In this document: one piece after another, positions 1 through 7,187 of the stretch | Position numbering within the stretch: position 1 is the stretch's first letter | How the letters are laid out: each line of letters starts with the position of its first letter | Origin: Bog-756 sp963812885 | Lineage (GTDB): Bacteria > Actinomycetota > Acidimicrobiia > Acidimicrobiales > RAAP-2 | Direction of reading: 5' to 3' | NCBI GenBank assembly: GCA_963812885.1 | Contig: CAWEWZ010000001.1 | Span: 203,340 to 267,339 of the forward strand | Length of the DNA: 64,000 nucleotides | Program-made: the position numbers and the translations under genes | Notes under the pieces: model-generated | Told to the model about the DNA's origin: nothing | Databases searched by the model: none | What the model saw: only the letters and a program-made list of their open reading frames with translations

Positions 1-332
1 GCCAATAGCCGCCGGGCACCCCGGTGGATGATCTCCTGGTCGAGCTGCCGGAGCAGCGCGGAGCCGATTCCTTTTTGACGCCATTGGGGGTGGAGGGCAA
101 GGGTCATCAGGTGGGCGTCGGCACCGCACACCCGGGCGACGACGGCACCGACGAGGGCGCCCGACGAGACGGCCACCACGGCAGGCTGATGCTCGTGGAG
201 CGCCTCGACCACATCGCTCCGGCTGTACGCCGCGCCGGTGGCCGAACCCGACAGGTCGATGAGGCGGACGACCTCCTCGAAGGGAATGGCCGGATCGCGG
301 TAATCGAGCGAGAGCGCACGCCAGCTGTTCAC
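1..332 (-). CDS. GNAT-family N-acetyltransferase, 3' end beyond window
   Basis: The minus-strand frame reads VNSWRALSLDYRDPAIPFEE and continues to a GNAT motif A region (LALHPQWRQKGIGSALL), whose RQKGIG matches the acetyl-CoA pyrophosphate-binding signature Q/R-x-x-G-x-G/A. About 110 residues are visible before the left edge cuts the gene. The GTG start is chosen because a GGAGG box lies about 8 bases upstream on the minus strand. GNAT enzymes transfer an acetyl group from acetyl-CoA to an amine; the substrate cannot be told from sequence. The next gene is divergent, so no operon partner is visible. Confidence 0.75.
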   Translation of the reverse strand, partial: MNSWRALSLDYRDPAIPFEEVVRLIDLSGSATGAAYSRSDVVEALHEHQPAVVAVSSGALVGAVVARVCGADAHLMTLALHPQWRQKGIGSALLRQLDQEIIHRGARRLL

Positions 333-549
333 CGTGGTCACCTCCGGGTTGCTTGCCCACGACGCTAGCCAACAAGACCCGACTCGAACATGGGTACGCC
401 CTGCGGATCTGCCCGGCATCGCCCGGCGGCGGCCCACCCTGAAACCGATTCCCGCCTCCCACTGACTACTCTCGGCGTTGGAGTGTGGGCGGCCTCCCGA
501 GCAGGACCGAGCAGGAGTACCCGACGACCGCACCGGAGTGCCCGTAGCC

Positions 550-1722
550 ATGGCCGAGTACCAGATCCTGGTTCCACCACCGAAGCGCCACCGGGCGGCC
601 TGGGTGGCGGCATCGTCGTGGCCGTCGTGGCCGTGGCCGTGGCCGCCTACGTGCATCGGGCGCCATGGAGGAACCGGCGGTCGCTCCGGCCCGGGTCACG
701 CCGGTGCCGCGACCGCCCCGACCAGACCCGATCCGCTCACCGTGGTCTCGAGCATTCCTGCGGCCGGCGCCACCAACGTGCCGTCGAATCAGCTGGTGAC
801 CGTGCACCTCTCGGCGCCGGTGGCCAGCGCGGCGGGCATGCCCGCCTTCAACCCTCCGGTGAAGGGGTCGTGGACGCGGGTCGGGCCGACCTCTCTGTCC
901 TTCGTGGCCGCGGCGCCGTTCATCCCCACCACGACCGAGACCCTGGTCATCCCGGCCGGCTCCGCCGGGCCACACGGCGCCGGCGGCCAGGTGCTGGCCG
1001 CCCCCGCCACCATCACCTTCACCGTCGCCCAGGCGAGCACGGAGCGCCTCCAGCAACTGCTGGCCCAACTCGGCTACCTCCCGGTGACCTTCACCGCCAA
1101 GACTCCGTTGAGCTCCCCGACCCTGGCCGCGACGGCCCAGGCGGGAACCTTCAGCTGGCGGTGGCCCGGCACCCCGGTGTCGCTCACCTCACTGTGGACA
1201 GAGGGCGCGGAAGACGTCATCACCAAGGGCGCGGTGATGAACTTCGAGAACCAGAACGGTCTGGCCGTGGACGGCGTGGCCGGCAAGGAGGTGTGGTCGA
1301 CACTGCTGGCCGACATCGCCGCTGGCAAGACCAACGGCAATCCGTATACGTACGTGTACGTGTCCAAGCAGCTCCCCGAATCCCTCACCCTCTTCGAGAA
1401 CGGCGTTCCGAAGCTGGTCGGCGTCCCCGTCAACACCGGGGCCCCGGGAGCCGACACGGTCGACGGGACCTACCCCGTCTTCGAGCATGTGGTCAGCTCG
1501 AGGATGCAGGGCACCAACCCCGACGGCAGCAAGTACGACGATCCGAACGTCCCCTGGGCCAGCTACTTCAACGGGGGTGACGCCCTCCACGGATTCGTCC
1601 GGGCCTCGTACGGATTTCCGCAGAGCAACGGATGTGTCGAGATGGCCATCGCCGACGCCGCTCAGGTGTGGCCGCTCACCCCGATCGGCACGCTGGTGAC
1701 GGTGGTCGGACCCGCCTCCTGA
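550..1722 (+). CDS. L,D-transpeptidase (YkuD) with Ig-like and peptidoglycan-binding regions
   Basis: This is probably a cell-wall enzyme forming 3-3 peptidoglycan cross-links. After a proline/tryptophan-rich N-terminus come a BIg-like beta segment (DPLTVVSSIPAAGATNVP), a peptidoglycan-binding-like segment (FENQNGLAVDGVAGKEVW), and a C-terminal YkuD core with HGFVRASYGFPQSNGCVEM. The catalytic Cys sits in SNGC; most family members have S-H-G-C. The ATG at 550 is the best start. Between about 610 and 660 another frame encodes GGGIVVAVVAVAVAAYV, an obvious membrane anchor, whereas the annotated frame gives an implausible WPSWPWPWPP. The N-terminus is therefore probably damaged by indels, and the native protein is likely membrane-anchored. 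The C-terminal half is secure. Confidence 0.8.
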   Translation: MAEYQILVPPPKRHRAAWVAASSWPSWPWPWPPTCIGRHGGTGGRSGPGHAGAATAPTRPDPLTVVSSIPAAGATNVPSNQLVTVHLSAPVASAAGMPAFNPPVKGSWTRVGPTSLSFVAAAPFIPTTTETLVIPAGSAGPHGAGGQVLAAPATITFTVAQASTERLQQLLAQLGYLPVTFTAKTPLSSPTLAATAQAGTFSWRWPGTPVSLTSLWTEGAEDVITKGAVMNFENQNGLAVDGVAGKEVWSTLLADIAAGKTNGNPYTYVYVSKQLPESLTLFENGVPKLVGVPVNTGAPGADTVDGTYPVFEHVVSSRMQGTNPDGSKYDDPNVPWASYFNGGDALHGFVRASYGFPQSNGCVEMAIADAAQVWPLTPIGTLVTVVGPAS

Positions 1723-1731
1723 TCCCCGCGG

Positions 1732-2349
1732 TCAGCCTCTCGGGACGGTGGGTGTGCCCAGGTGGTCGGCGACGGCACTCACCACCGGGGCGAGGAACCA
1801 TTCGCTGATGACCATGGCCGGCGCGCCGTCGACGATCAGGCGATAGCGGCGGGCGAGGACGACCCCGTCGAGAAGGCTCCCGCCCGTTCGGTCGGCGTGC
1901 CTGGCCACCACGGGGCCGGGAAGCTGATGCCGGCGCAGGGCGAGCTCGTGGTCGAGCAGCACTCTGCCGATCGGGTCCCGGCTCGCTTCCAACCGGGACC
2001 GCACCGGGCCGGGGAGCCGGTCGGCGGCGATGGCTGATTCGGCGTAGACGAAGCTCCTGCCGGTGACCCGGCCGGCCAGCACCACCGCCCGCTCCAGTGT
2101 CGGCGCCCCGGGCGGGAGCCCGAGCCATTCGTCGACCGAGCCGGGACCGATGACTTGACGGCGGATGTCGGCGTCGATCGGCTCACGGGCAACGTGCTCC
2201 AGCAGTTCGGTCACCGTCCACGTGTCTGTCTCCAGGGCGGAGGCCAGCGCCCCCGCAGCCGACCCGCCGTCTGTTGGGGGCCATATGGCGGCGCACGACG
2301 AACATCGGTTCACACCGGCCGAACGTACTCCGGTGGTGGGGACAACCAC
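1732..2349 (-). CDS. Chorismate lyase-like protein (UbiC/Rv2949c-type, DUF98 fold)
   Basis: About 205 residues resemble the chorismate pyruvate-lyase superfamily: an alpha/beta core with R-DPIGRVLLDH and a C-terminal strand VISEWFLAP. Enzymes of this fold release pyruvate from chorismate to give 4-hydroxybenzoate; the mycobacterial Rv2949c type feeds phenolic lipids. Some relatives are UTRA ligand-binding domains, but no DNA-binding domain is attached here. The start is uncertain: GTG at 2349 or GTG at 2313, with conserved sequence beginning near ALETDTWTV. The gene is divergent from the SRPBCC gene and near UbiA-, UbiE- and reductase-type genes, which suits a role in aromatic or prenyl lipid metabolism. 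Function is inferred from family resemblance. Confidence 0.55.
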   Translation of the reverse strand: MVVPTTGVRSAGVNRCSSCAAIWPPTDGGSAAGALASALETDTWTVTELLEHVAREPIDADIRRQVIGPGSVDEWLGLPPGAPTLERAVVLAGRVTGRSFVYAESAIAADRLPGPVRSRLEASRDPIGRVLLDHELALRRHQLPGPVVARHADRTGGSLLDGVVLARRYRLIVDGAPAMVISEWFLAPVVSAVADHLGTPTVPRG

Positions 2350-2401
2350 GGCCCGATCCGCCCCCGAGGCTCTGGGCCTGGCCGGCCCGTACCCTGGGAC
2401 C

Positions 2402-2860
2402 GTGGCCGCCCCCGTCCTGACCTACCGGAACACGTTCGGATTCGACCTGGAGCCCGAGCGCCTGTGGCGGCAGATCGAGGCGGTCGACCAGTTCGAGACC
2501 TGGTGGCCCTGGCTCACCGACTTCCGGATCGAAGGTGGCGGTCTGGCCCCCGGGTCGGTGCTGTCGGGCACGGTCAGCCCACCGCTTCCCTATCGGATGC
2601 GGATCCGCATCCGGCTCGAGGGATGCGAACGCCCGACGGCCATCGACGCCGACGTCGACGGGGACCTGGTCGGGGATGCCCATCTCCGGTTCCGACCCCA
2701 GGAAGGAGGCACCTCGGTGGAGGCCTTCTGGGAGGTCGAGATGCGTCAGCCGTCCATGCGGCTGGCCAGCCGTGTCGGTCGGCCGTTGCTGCAGTGGGGA
2801 CACGACCGGGTGGTGGAGATGACGGTGGCCGGGTTTCGACGGCGGATCGGCGTCCTCTAA
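2402..2860 (+). CDS. SRPBCC (START/Bet v1-like) family protein
   Basis: A 152-residue protein starting VAAPVLTYRNTFGFDLEPERLWRQIEAVDQFETWWPWL, with the helix-grip pattern of SRPBCC proteins (ERLWRQIEAVDQFETWW, then alternating beta strands and a long C-terminal helix). Members bind hydrophobic ligands or act as aromatase/cyclase-like proteins. The GTG at 2402 is chosen because sequence upstream in the frame is antisense to the neighbouring gene and has no domain character. Its TAA overlaps the TAG of the convergent UbiA-like gene. The ligand is unknown; the location suggests a lipid or quinone intermediate. Confidence 0.65.
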   Translation: MAAPVLTYRNTFGFDLEPERLWRQIEAVDQFETWWPWLTDFRIEGGGLAPGSVLSGTVSPPLPYRMRIRIRLEGCERPTAIDADVDGDLVGDAHLRFRPQEGGTSVEAFWEVEMRQPSMRLASRVGRPLLQWGHDRVVEMTVAGFRRRIGVL

Positions 2861-3615
2861 CGCAGCCGGGCCACGGCGAATGCCGCGGCCAGCAGCATGA
2901 CCGCCCACGAGAGGGCGCGGAGCGCACGTTCCAGAGGGGCCAGCAGCACGGCCCGATCGACCGGAATCGGCCGGTCGTCGGCCATCGCGATCGAGCCGGC
3001 CACGCGCGTTGCCCGTCGGCGCAGGAGCCGGGCCGGAGTGCTCAGGGTTCGCTGGGCCATGGACAGGCCGAGTGCCCCCGCGGCGGCGATGACCGGCGCC
3101 AGGGCCAAGGTCCCGGTCTGGGCCACGTAGGCGGTCAGTACTGGAAACGCCCCCCAGCTGGCCGCGAAGCCGACGTCGTTGTGGATGATGCCCCCGAGGA
3201 GCTCGAAGTTGTAGCCCACGACCAGAAGGGGCCCGACGACGAGAAACGGCACCAGCGCCGGACCGACCTGGACGATGCCGGCGATCCCGAGCGCGATGGC
3301 ACCGGTCAGACCCCCGGCCGCCGCGGCGATGAGCGCGGCCCGGGGTATCCGCGTGCGCAGCGGTCGGCCGTTCAGCTCGTCGAGGGCGTGGGCGGCCAGG
3401 CCGACGGCGAGGAAGAAGGCCAGCAGGGTGGCGACCAGTCGGGTGACGTTGACGATCGGTGCCAGGCAGGCGCCCATGACCACGTAGGAAAGGTGCCACC
3501 CGGTGTAGGGCGGATGCAGGAGGGTCCACCAGTCGCGCCAGCCGCCGGGCCGGGCTGCGTAGTAGGAGGGTCGTTGCTCGGGGTGGGGGCCGCCCGGCGC
3601 CGGGGATTCACGCAC
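2857..3615 (-). CDS. UbiA-like polytopic membrane protein
   Basis: 252 residues with about seven hydrophobic helices. After a polar N-terminus (PGGWRDWWTLLHPPYTGWHLSYV) there is AHALDELNGRPLRTRIP, at the place of the Asp-rich motif of UbiA prenyltransferases, and GYNFELLGGIIHNDVGFAASWGAFP. The classical NDxxDxxxD motif is not present in full, so prenyl transfer is plausible but unproven; similar actinobacterial proteins are usually listed as hypothetical. The start overlaps the end of the UbiE gene by 8 bases on the same strand, implying co-transcription and a shared lipid or quinone role. Confidence 0.6.
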   Translation of the reverse strand: MRESPAPGGPHPEQRPSYYAARPGGWRDWWTLLHPPYTGWHLSYVVMGACLAPIVNVTRLVATLLAFFLAVGLAAHALDELNGRPLRTRIPRAALIAAAAGGLTGAIALGIAGIVQVGPALVPFLVVGPLLVVGYNFELLGGIIHNDVGFAASWGAFPVLTAYVAQTGTLALAPVIAAAGALGLSMAQRTLSTPARLLRRRATRVAGSIAMADDRPIPVDRAVLLAPLERALRALSWAVMLLAAAFAVARLR

Positions 3616-4343
3616 CGGCGCGCCTGCCCCACATGACCAGACCCCCGCCCAGGCTCATGCGGCGCACGCCGACGTCGACGAAGCCGGCCCGCTTCCAGGC
3701 GTCGACCGTCCACTCCACCGGGTAGCGCCGGTAGTGGGCCGAGATGTTGGGGCCGAGGAACCGGCCCACCTCGAACCACTCCCTTCCGCCGGTGATCCAG
3801 CCGCCGGCGGGAAGGAGCAGGCGTGTGTACCCCCACCACCAGAAGCGCCAGAACCGGCTCTTCGGGAGGAGGAACTCGAGGCTGGCCACCGCTCCGCCGG
3901 GCTTGACCAGTCGGGCCAGTTCGATGAGCGTGGCCTGAGGGTCGTCGACGTACCGCAACAGATAGGTGAAGGTCAGCGCGTCGAAACGCTGATCGCCGAA
4001 CGGGGTCTCCTCGGCCCGGCCCGCCACCAACTGGACGCGCTCACGTCACCAGGTGCTCGGCGACGTTGCGCTGTCCCCGGAGCAACATGTCGAGGGTGAG
4101 GTCGAGTCCGATGACCCGGGCACCGGTGCGGTCGGCGAGCTGGATGGCCACGCCGGCCGTGCCCGAAGCCACGTCCAGCACCAGGTCGGGGCGGTCGGCC
4201 ACGATGTGGTCGACCATCTCCTTCCGCCAGCGACCGTTCTGTCCCATGGACAGGATCTCGGCCAGTCGGTCGTAGCGATCAGGCAGCGGCGCGAAGAGCT
4301 TCTGGGCGAACCGGTTGGATGGGTCCGGGTCGGGGATCTCCAT
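3608..4343 (-). CDS. ubiE: Demethylmenaquinone/2-polyprenyl methyltransferase UbiE/MenG (one frame break)
   Basis: Two adjacent frames together form one roughly 240-residue class I SAM methyltransferase. The N-terminal part (4343 to about 4040) has FAPLPDRYDRLAEILSMGQN and the SAM motif LVLDVASGTAGVA. The C-terminal part has FDALTFTYLLRYVDDP and LARLVKPGGAVASLEF, the UbiE signatures. A single-base break lies at about 4035-4045, between HLVT and ERVQLVAGR. The start ATG at 4343 has a GAGGAGG box 5 bases upstream. The expected reaction is the final C-methylation of demethylmenaquinone. It is divergent from the reductase gene at 4402 and overlaps the UbiA-like gene. I regard the break as a sequence error. 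Confidence 0.8.
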
Positions 4344-4401
4344 GTCGCCTCCTCGGATGCGAAGATCTCACCGTAGGCGGTCAACGCCCGAGAGGAGTGG
4401 A

Positions 4402-5664
4402 GTGGACTCGAGGCGCTTCGACGTGCTGGTGGTCGGGGCCGGGCCGGCCGGCAGCATCGCCGCGCTGGTCCTGGCTCGTGCCGGCGTCCACGTGGCCCTG
4501 CTCGACAAGGCGCCGTTCCCGCGCGACAAGGCGTGTGGCGACTTCGTGGGGCCGAGGGGCCTTCAGGTCCTGGCCGATCTCGGCGTCCCCGAGCCCCCCG
4601 GTCTCGACGTCGGCGACATGGTGGTGGTGGGCCCGACCGGGCGGCGGGTGGTGCTGCCCTGCTTCGCCGGCCTGTCCTACCCGGGGCGGGCCCGGGCCGT
4701 GCTCCGAACCGTTTTGGACGCCGACCTGCGGGCCGCGGCGGTCGCCGCGGGAGCCGTCCCCTGCGAGGGCCGGGCGGACCGCCCGCTGTGGTCGGGATCC
4801 GATCTCGACGGATTCTCCGTCGCCGGCGGCGAGCTCCGGGCCGATTTCGTGATCGGGGCCGACGGCGCCACCAGTCACGTGGCCGCCAGCGCCGGACTCG
4901 TCGACGGCGCCCGCGTGCTCTGGGGGTTCGCCGTGCGGAGCTACCTCGACCAGTACGTCGAGCTCCCGGCCATCACGCTGTGGGAGCAGACCCGGTGGCA
5001 CGCCTTCCCCGGTTACGGGTGGCTCTTCCCCGGACCGGGTGGAGTGGCCAACATCGGCATCGGGATCGGTACCTTGGCCGATCGGCAGAGCGGGGCCGGG
5101 GCGGTTCGGGCGCTGCCCGCCTACCTGCGCCACCTGGTGGATCTCGGACTGCTGGACGGTGTTCCCGGCGGGGGGTTGCCCCGGCGCCTGGGCGGATGGC
5201 TCAAGATGGGAATGGTGGGCACCACGCCGGCGTCGGGGCGGGTGCTCCTGGTCGGCGACGCCGCCGGCCTGGTCAACCCCCTCCAGGGTGAAGGTATCGC
5301 CCAGGCACTGTCCAGCGGGCGGGCGGCGGCCGAGGCGATCGTCACCTCCCCCGGTCGGGCCGCCGCCGATTACCGCCACCAGCTGGCGCGGGCCCATCTG
5401 CCCTATCAGCGGATCACGGCCGCCGGTCATGCCGCCCTGGTCGGGCGGCCCGCCGCCGTCTCTGCGGTCGGACGCCTGCTCACCGCCCCGACGATCGGCC
5501 GGGCCCTGGCCGGTGGATGGGGAATCTTCTGGAACGAGCTGCTCGACGGTGCTCCGCCCGGGCGGGCCCGACATGTCGCCGCGGCCTCGACCGTGGTCGG
5601 TCGGGCGGTGACGGCCCGGTCCGAGGTGTCCCGCTGGTTCGCCGCGACCTTCGACCGCAGCTGA
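4402..5664 (+). CDS. Geranylgeranyl reductase-family FAD-dependent oxidoreductase (MenJ-like)
   Basis: A 420-residue flavoprotein. The N-terminus has the dinucleotide fold VLVVGAGPAGSIAALVLARAG, followed by PFPRDKACGDFVGPRG, and the C-terminal half has VGDAAGLVNPLQGEGIAQAL, both typical of geranylgeranyl reductases. Members saturate isoprenoid double bonds; the mycobacterial relative MenJ reduces the menaquinone side chain. The GTG at 4402 is preceded by GAGGAG. The divergent ubiE start, 58 bases away, supports a quinone role. A less likely alternative is a reductase of archaeal-like or carotenoid lipids. Confidence 0.8.
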   Translation: MDSRRFDVLVVGAGPAGSIAALVLARAGVHVALLDKAPFPRDKACGDFVGPRGLQVLADLGVPEPPGLDVGDMVVVGPTGRRVVLPCFAGLSYPGRARAVLRTVLDADLRAAAVAAGAVPCEGRADRPLWSGSDLDGFSVAGGELRADFVIGADGATSHVAASAGLVDGARVLWGFAVRSYLDQYVELPAITLWEQTRWHAFPGYGWLFPGPGGVANIGIGIGTLADRQSGAGAVRALPAYLRHLVDLGLLDGVPGGGLPRRLGGWLKMGMVGTTPASGRVLLVGDAAGLVNPLQGEGIAQALSSGRAAAEAIVTSPGRAAADYRHQLARAHLPYQRITAAGHAALVGRPAAVSAVGRLLTAPTIGRALAGGWGIFWNELLDGAPPGRARHVAAASTVVGRAVTARSEVSRWFAATFDRS

Positions 5665-5690
5665 ACCAAACTGCAGCTGAACCAGACGGG

Positions 5691-6075
5691 TCAGGACGTA
5701 CGTCGGGCCAGGTGCTCGATGGCTGCCACCGTGGCCAGGGCGGCGACCGCGAACAGGAGATCGGACACACCGGCCAGGCGGCCGACCACCGGACGGCGGA
5801 CGGACATGGCCAGGATCGTCGTCACCACCAGGATCACGGAGGTGACCACCGCCGAGGTGACCACCACCCGCCGACCCTCCCGCACGGGCCACAGGAACAC
5901 GATGGCCACCGCGCAGGTGACCATCGGCGAAGGCCACTGTCGACGGGCGCCACCGGTCGACGGCGATGACGTTCAACCAGACGTAGCCCTCCAGGATCGA
6001 GAGGGCGGCCACCAACGCCAGCAAGGGGGACACGAAGCCGGGCACCGGGGGATGCGCCGGGACCGGCGCGGCCAT
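5691..6075 (-). CDS. Small polytopic membrane protein, one frame break
   Basis: Two frames join into an approximately 128-residue protein with four hydrophobic helices. From 6075 the frame reads MAAPVPAHPPVPGFVSPLLA and then ILEGYVWLNVIAVDRW. After a single-base break at about 5920-5926 it continues MVTCAVAIVFLWPVREGRRV and ends EHLARRTS. No known family is recognised. The start could lie further upstream because the frame stays open, but upstream residues are Gly/Pro-rich and unconvincing. It is convergent with the reductase gene. Confidence 0.5.
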
Positions 6076-6557
6076 CCTGTCGGCCGATACCACCGGGCCG
6101 TCGACCGCGCCGCCGGGGGCCCCGAACGGCGACCCCGGCACGTCTCGGCCCAGTCCGTCCTCGCACGAGATCCCCGACGACACGTCTTCGGGCCCCTGTA
6201 CCTGCTGTATCAATCCGTCGGGCTCCCGTACCTCTCGTATGAAAGGGGAAGCCGCACGCCGCCTGACCTGAACCAATCGACTCTCCGTCCGCCACGATTC
6301 CGCGATCGCCACCTGTCGGACGATCGGGTCAATCACGCCAGGATTCGTCCGACAGCCCGCCCGGTGGTCCCAGTATCGCCGGTTCGACCAGCTCATGCAA
6401 CCATTGGTTGCAACCGGGTGCCGGCGCGCTCCCGGGCGGGCCGGATTTCCGATGGGCCAGCGGTGCCGATGGCCGGGAGAGGGCCGACGGCACGCGATTG
6501 CACCCGATTGCTCCAGGTTGGGTCCCTGTGGGCGCAGACCACTATCGTCTGTCCGGC
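6076..6557. other. Gene-poor stretch upstream of dcd
   Basis: No convincing gene was found on either strand. It contains a 17-bp perfect palindrome (6396-6412, listed separately). A TATCGT hexamer about 15 bases before the dcd start would fit a -10 element. The middle holds two similar CCTGTACCTGCTGTAT / CCCGTACCTCTCGTAT segments about 27 bases apart, of unknown meaning. Confidence 0.4.
6396..6412. promoter_or_regulatory. 17-bp perfect palindrome, candidate regulator operator
   Basis: TGCAACCATTGGTTGCA has 8-base arms around one central base. Its size and symmetry fit a dimeric HTH repressor (MarR or TetR type). It is 145 bases upstream of dcd and about 320 bases from the minus-strand membrane protein start. 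No cognate regulator gene is adjacent. Confidence 0.4.
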
Positions 6558-7118
6558 ATGGTTCTCTCAGACCGCTCCATCCGCGAGGCGCTCGACGCCG
6601 GATCCATCGTGATCGATCCCTTCGACGACAGCTGCATCCAGCCGTCGTCGGTGGATCTTCACGTCGATCAGTACTTCCGGCTCTTCCGGAACCACACCAG
6701 CCGGGTGATCGACGTGCGTGAGGACCAAGAGGACCTCACCGAGCTGGTGGATATCGGTGAGGACCCGCTGATCCTCCATCCCGGGGAGTTCGTGCTGGGT
6801 TCCACCAAGGAGAAGGTCACCCTTCCCGCCGACCTGGTGGCGCGCCTGGAGGGCAAGTCCTCGCTCGGCCGCCTCGGGCTCCTCATCCACTCGACGGCGG
6901 GCTTCGTCGACGCCGGGTGGGACGGGCACCTGACCCTGGAGCTCTCCAACGTGGCCAATCTCCCGATCACCGTCTATCCGGGCATGAAGATCGGCCAGAT
7001 CAGCTTCCTCCAGATGACCACCCCGGCCGACCACCCCTACGGATCGGACGGGCTCCAGTCGAAGTACCAGGGCCAGTGGGGCCCCACCCCCAGCCGGTAT
7101 GCCGACAACTTCCGGTAA
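6558..7118 (+). CDS. dcd: dCTP deaminase (possibly bifunctional dCTP deaminase/dUTPase)
   Basis: 186 residues with the trimeric dUTPase/Dcd fold. It starts MVLSDRSIREALDAGSIVIDP and has IQPSSVDLHVDQYFRLFRNH, then the catalytic region LEGKSSLGRLGLLIHSTAGFVDAGWDGHLTLE containing the conserved Arg and Glu. It ends SKYQGQWGPTPSRYADNFR, the usual C-terminus. It makes dUMP precursors by deaminating dCTP; several actinobacterial homologues also hydrolyse dUTP, and this length fits either. The ATG at 6558 begins directly with the conserved sequence. No ribosome-binding site is obvious, so translation may be leaderless. Confidence 0.92.
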   Translation: MVLSDRSIREALDAGSIVIDPFDDSCIQPSSVDLHVDQYFRLFRNHTSRVIDVREDQEDLTELVDIGEDPLILHPGEFVLGSTKEKVTLPADLVARLEGKSSLGRLGLLIHSTAGFVDAGWDGHLTLELSNVANLPITVYPGMKIGQISFLQMTTPADHPYGSDGLQSKYQGQWGPTPSRYADNFR

Positions 7119-7154
7119 TGCCGATGCCCCAGGCCAGCAGGGCCGTCGAGCTTT

Positions 7155-7170
7155 GTTACTCTTCAGTAAC
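7155..7170. promoter_or_regulatory. Inverted repeat upstream of the EtfD-like gene, candidate TetR/FadR operator
   Basis: GTTACT-CTTC-AGTAAC is a perfect 6+6 inverted repeat. It sits 5 bases before the AGGAGG ribosome-binding site (7176-7181) of the next gene, where a bound repressor would block expression. TTACT...AGTAA symmetry suits TetR-type regulators of fatty-acid genes, which would match an ETF-linked oxidoreductase. The regulator is not in this window. Confidence 0.45.
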
Positions 7171-7187
7171 CATCTAGGAGGAATGCA

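Noticed and set aside
1732..2349. GntR/UTRA transcription factor
   Set aside because: The fold is shared with UTRA domains, but no N-terminal winged helix is present in any frame upstream.
4381..6396. A long minus-strand open frame antisense to the geranylgeranyl reductase
   Set aside because: Composition is typical of a shadow frame; only the 5925-6075 part (first half of the small membrane protein) looks coding.
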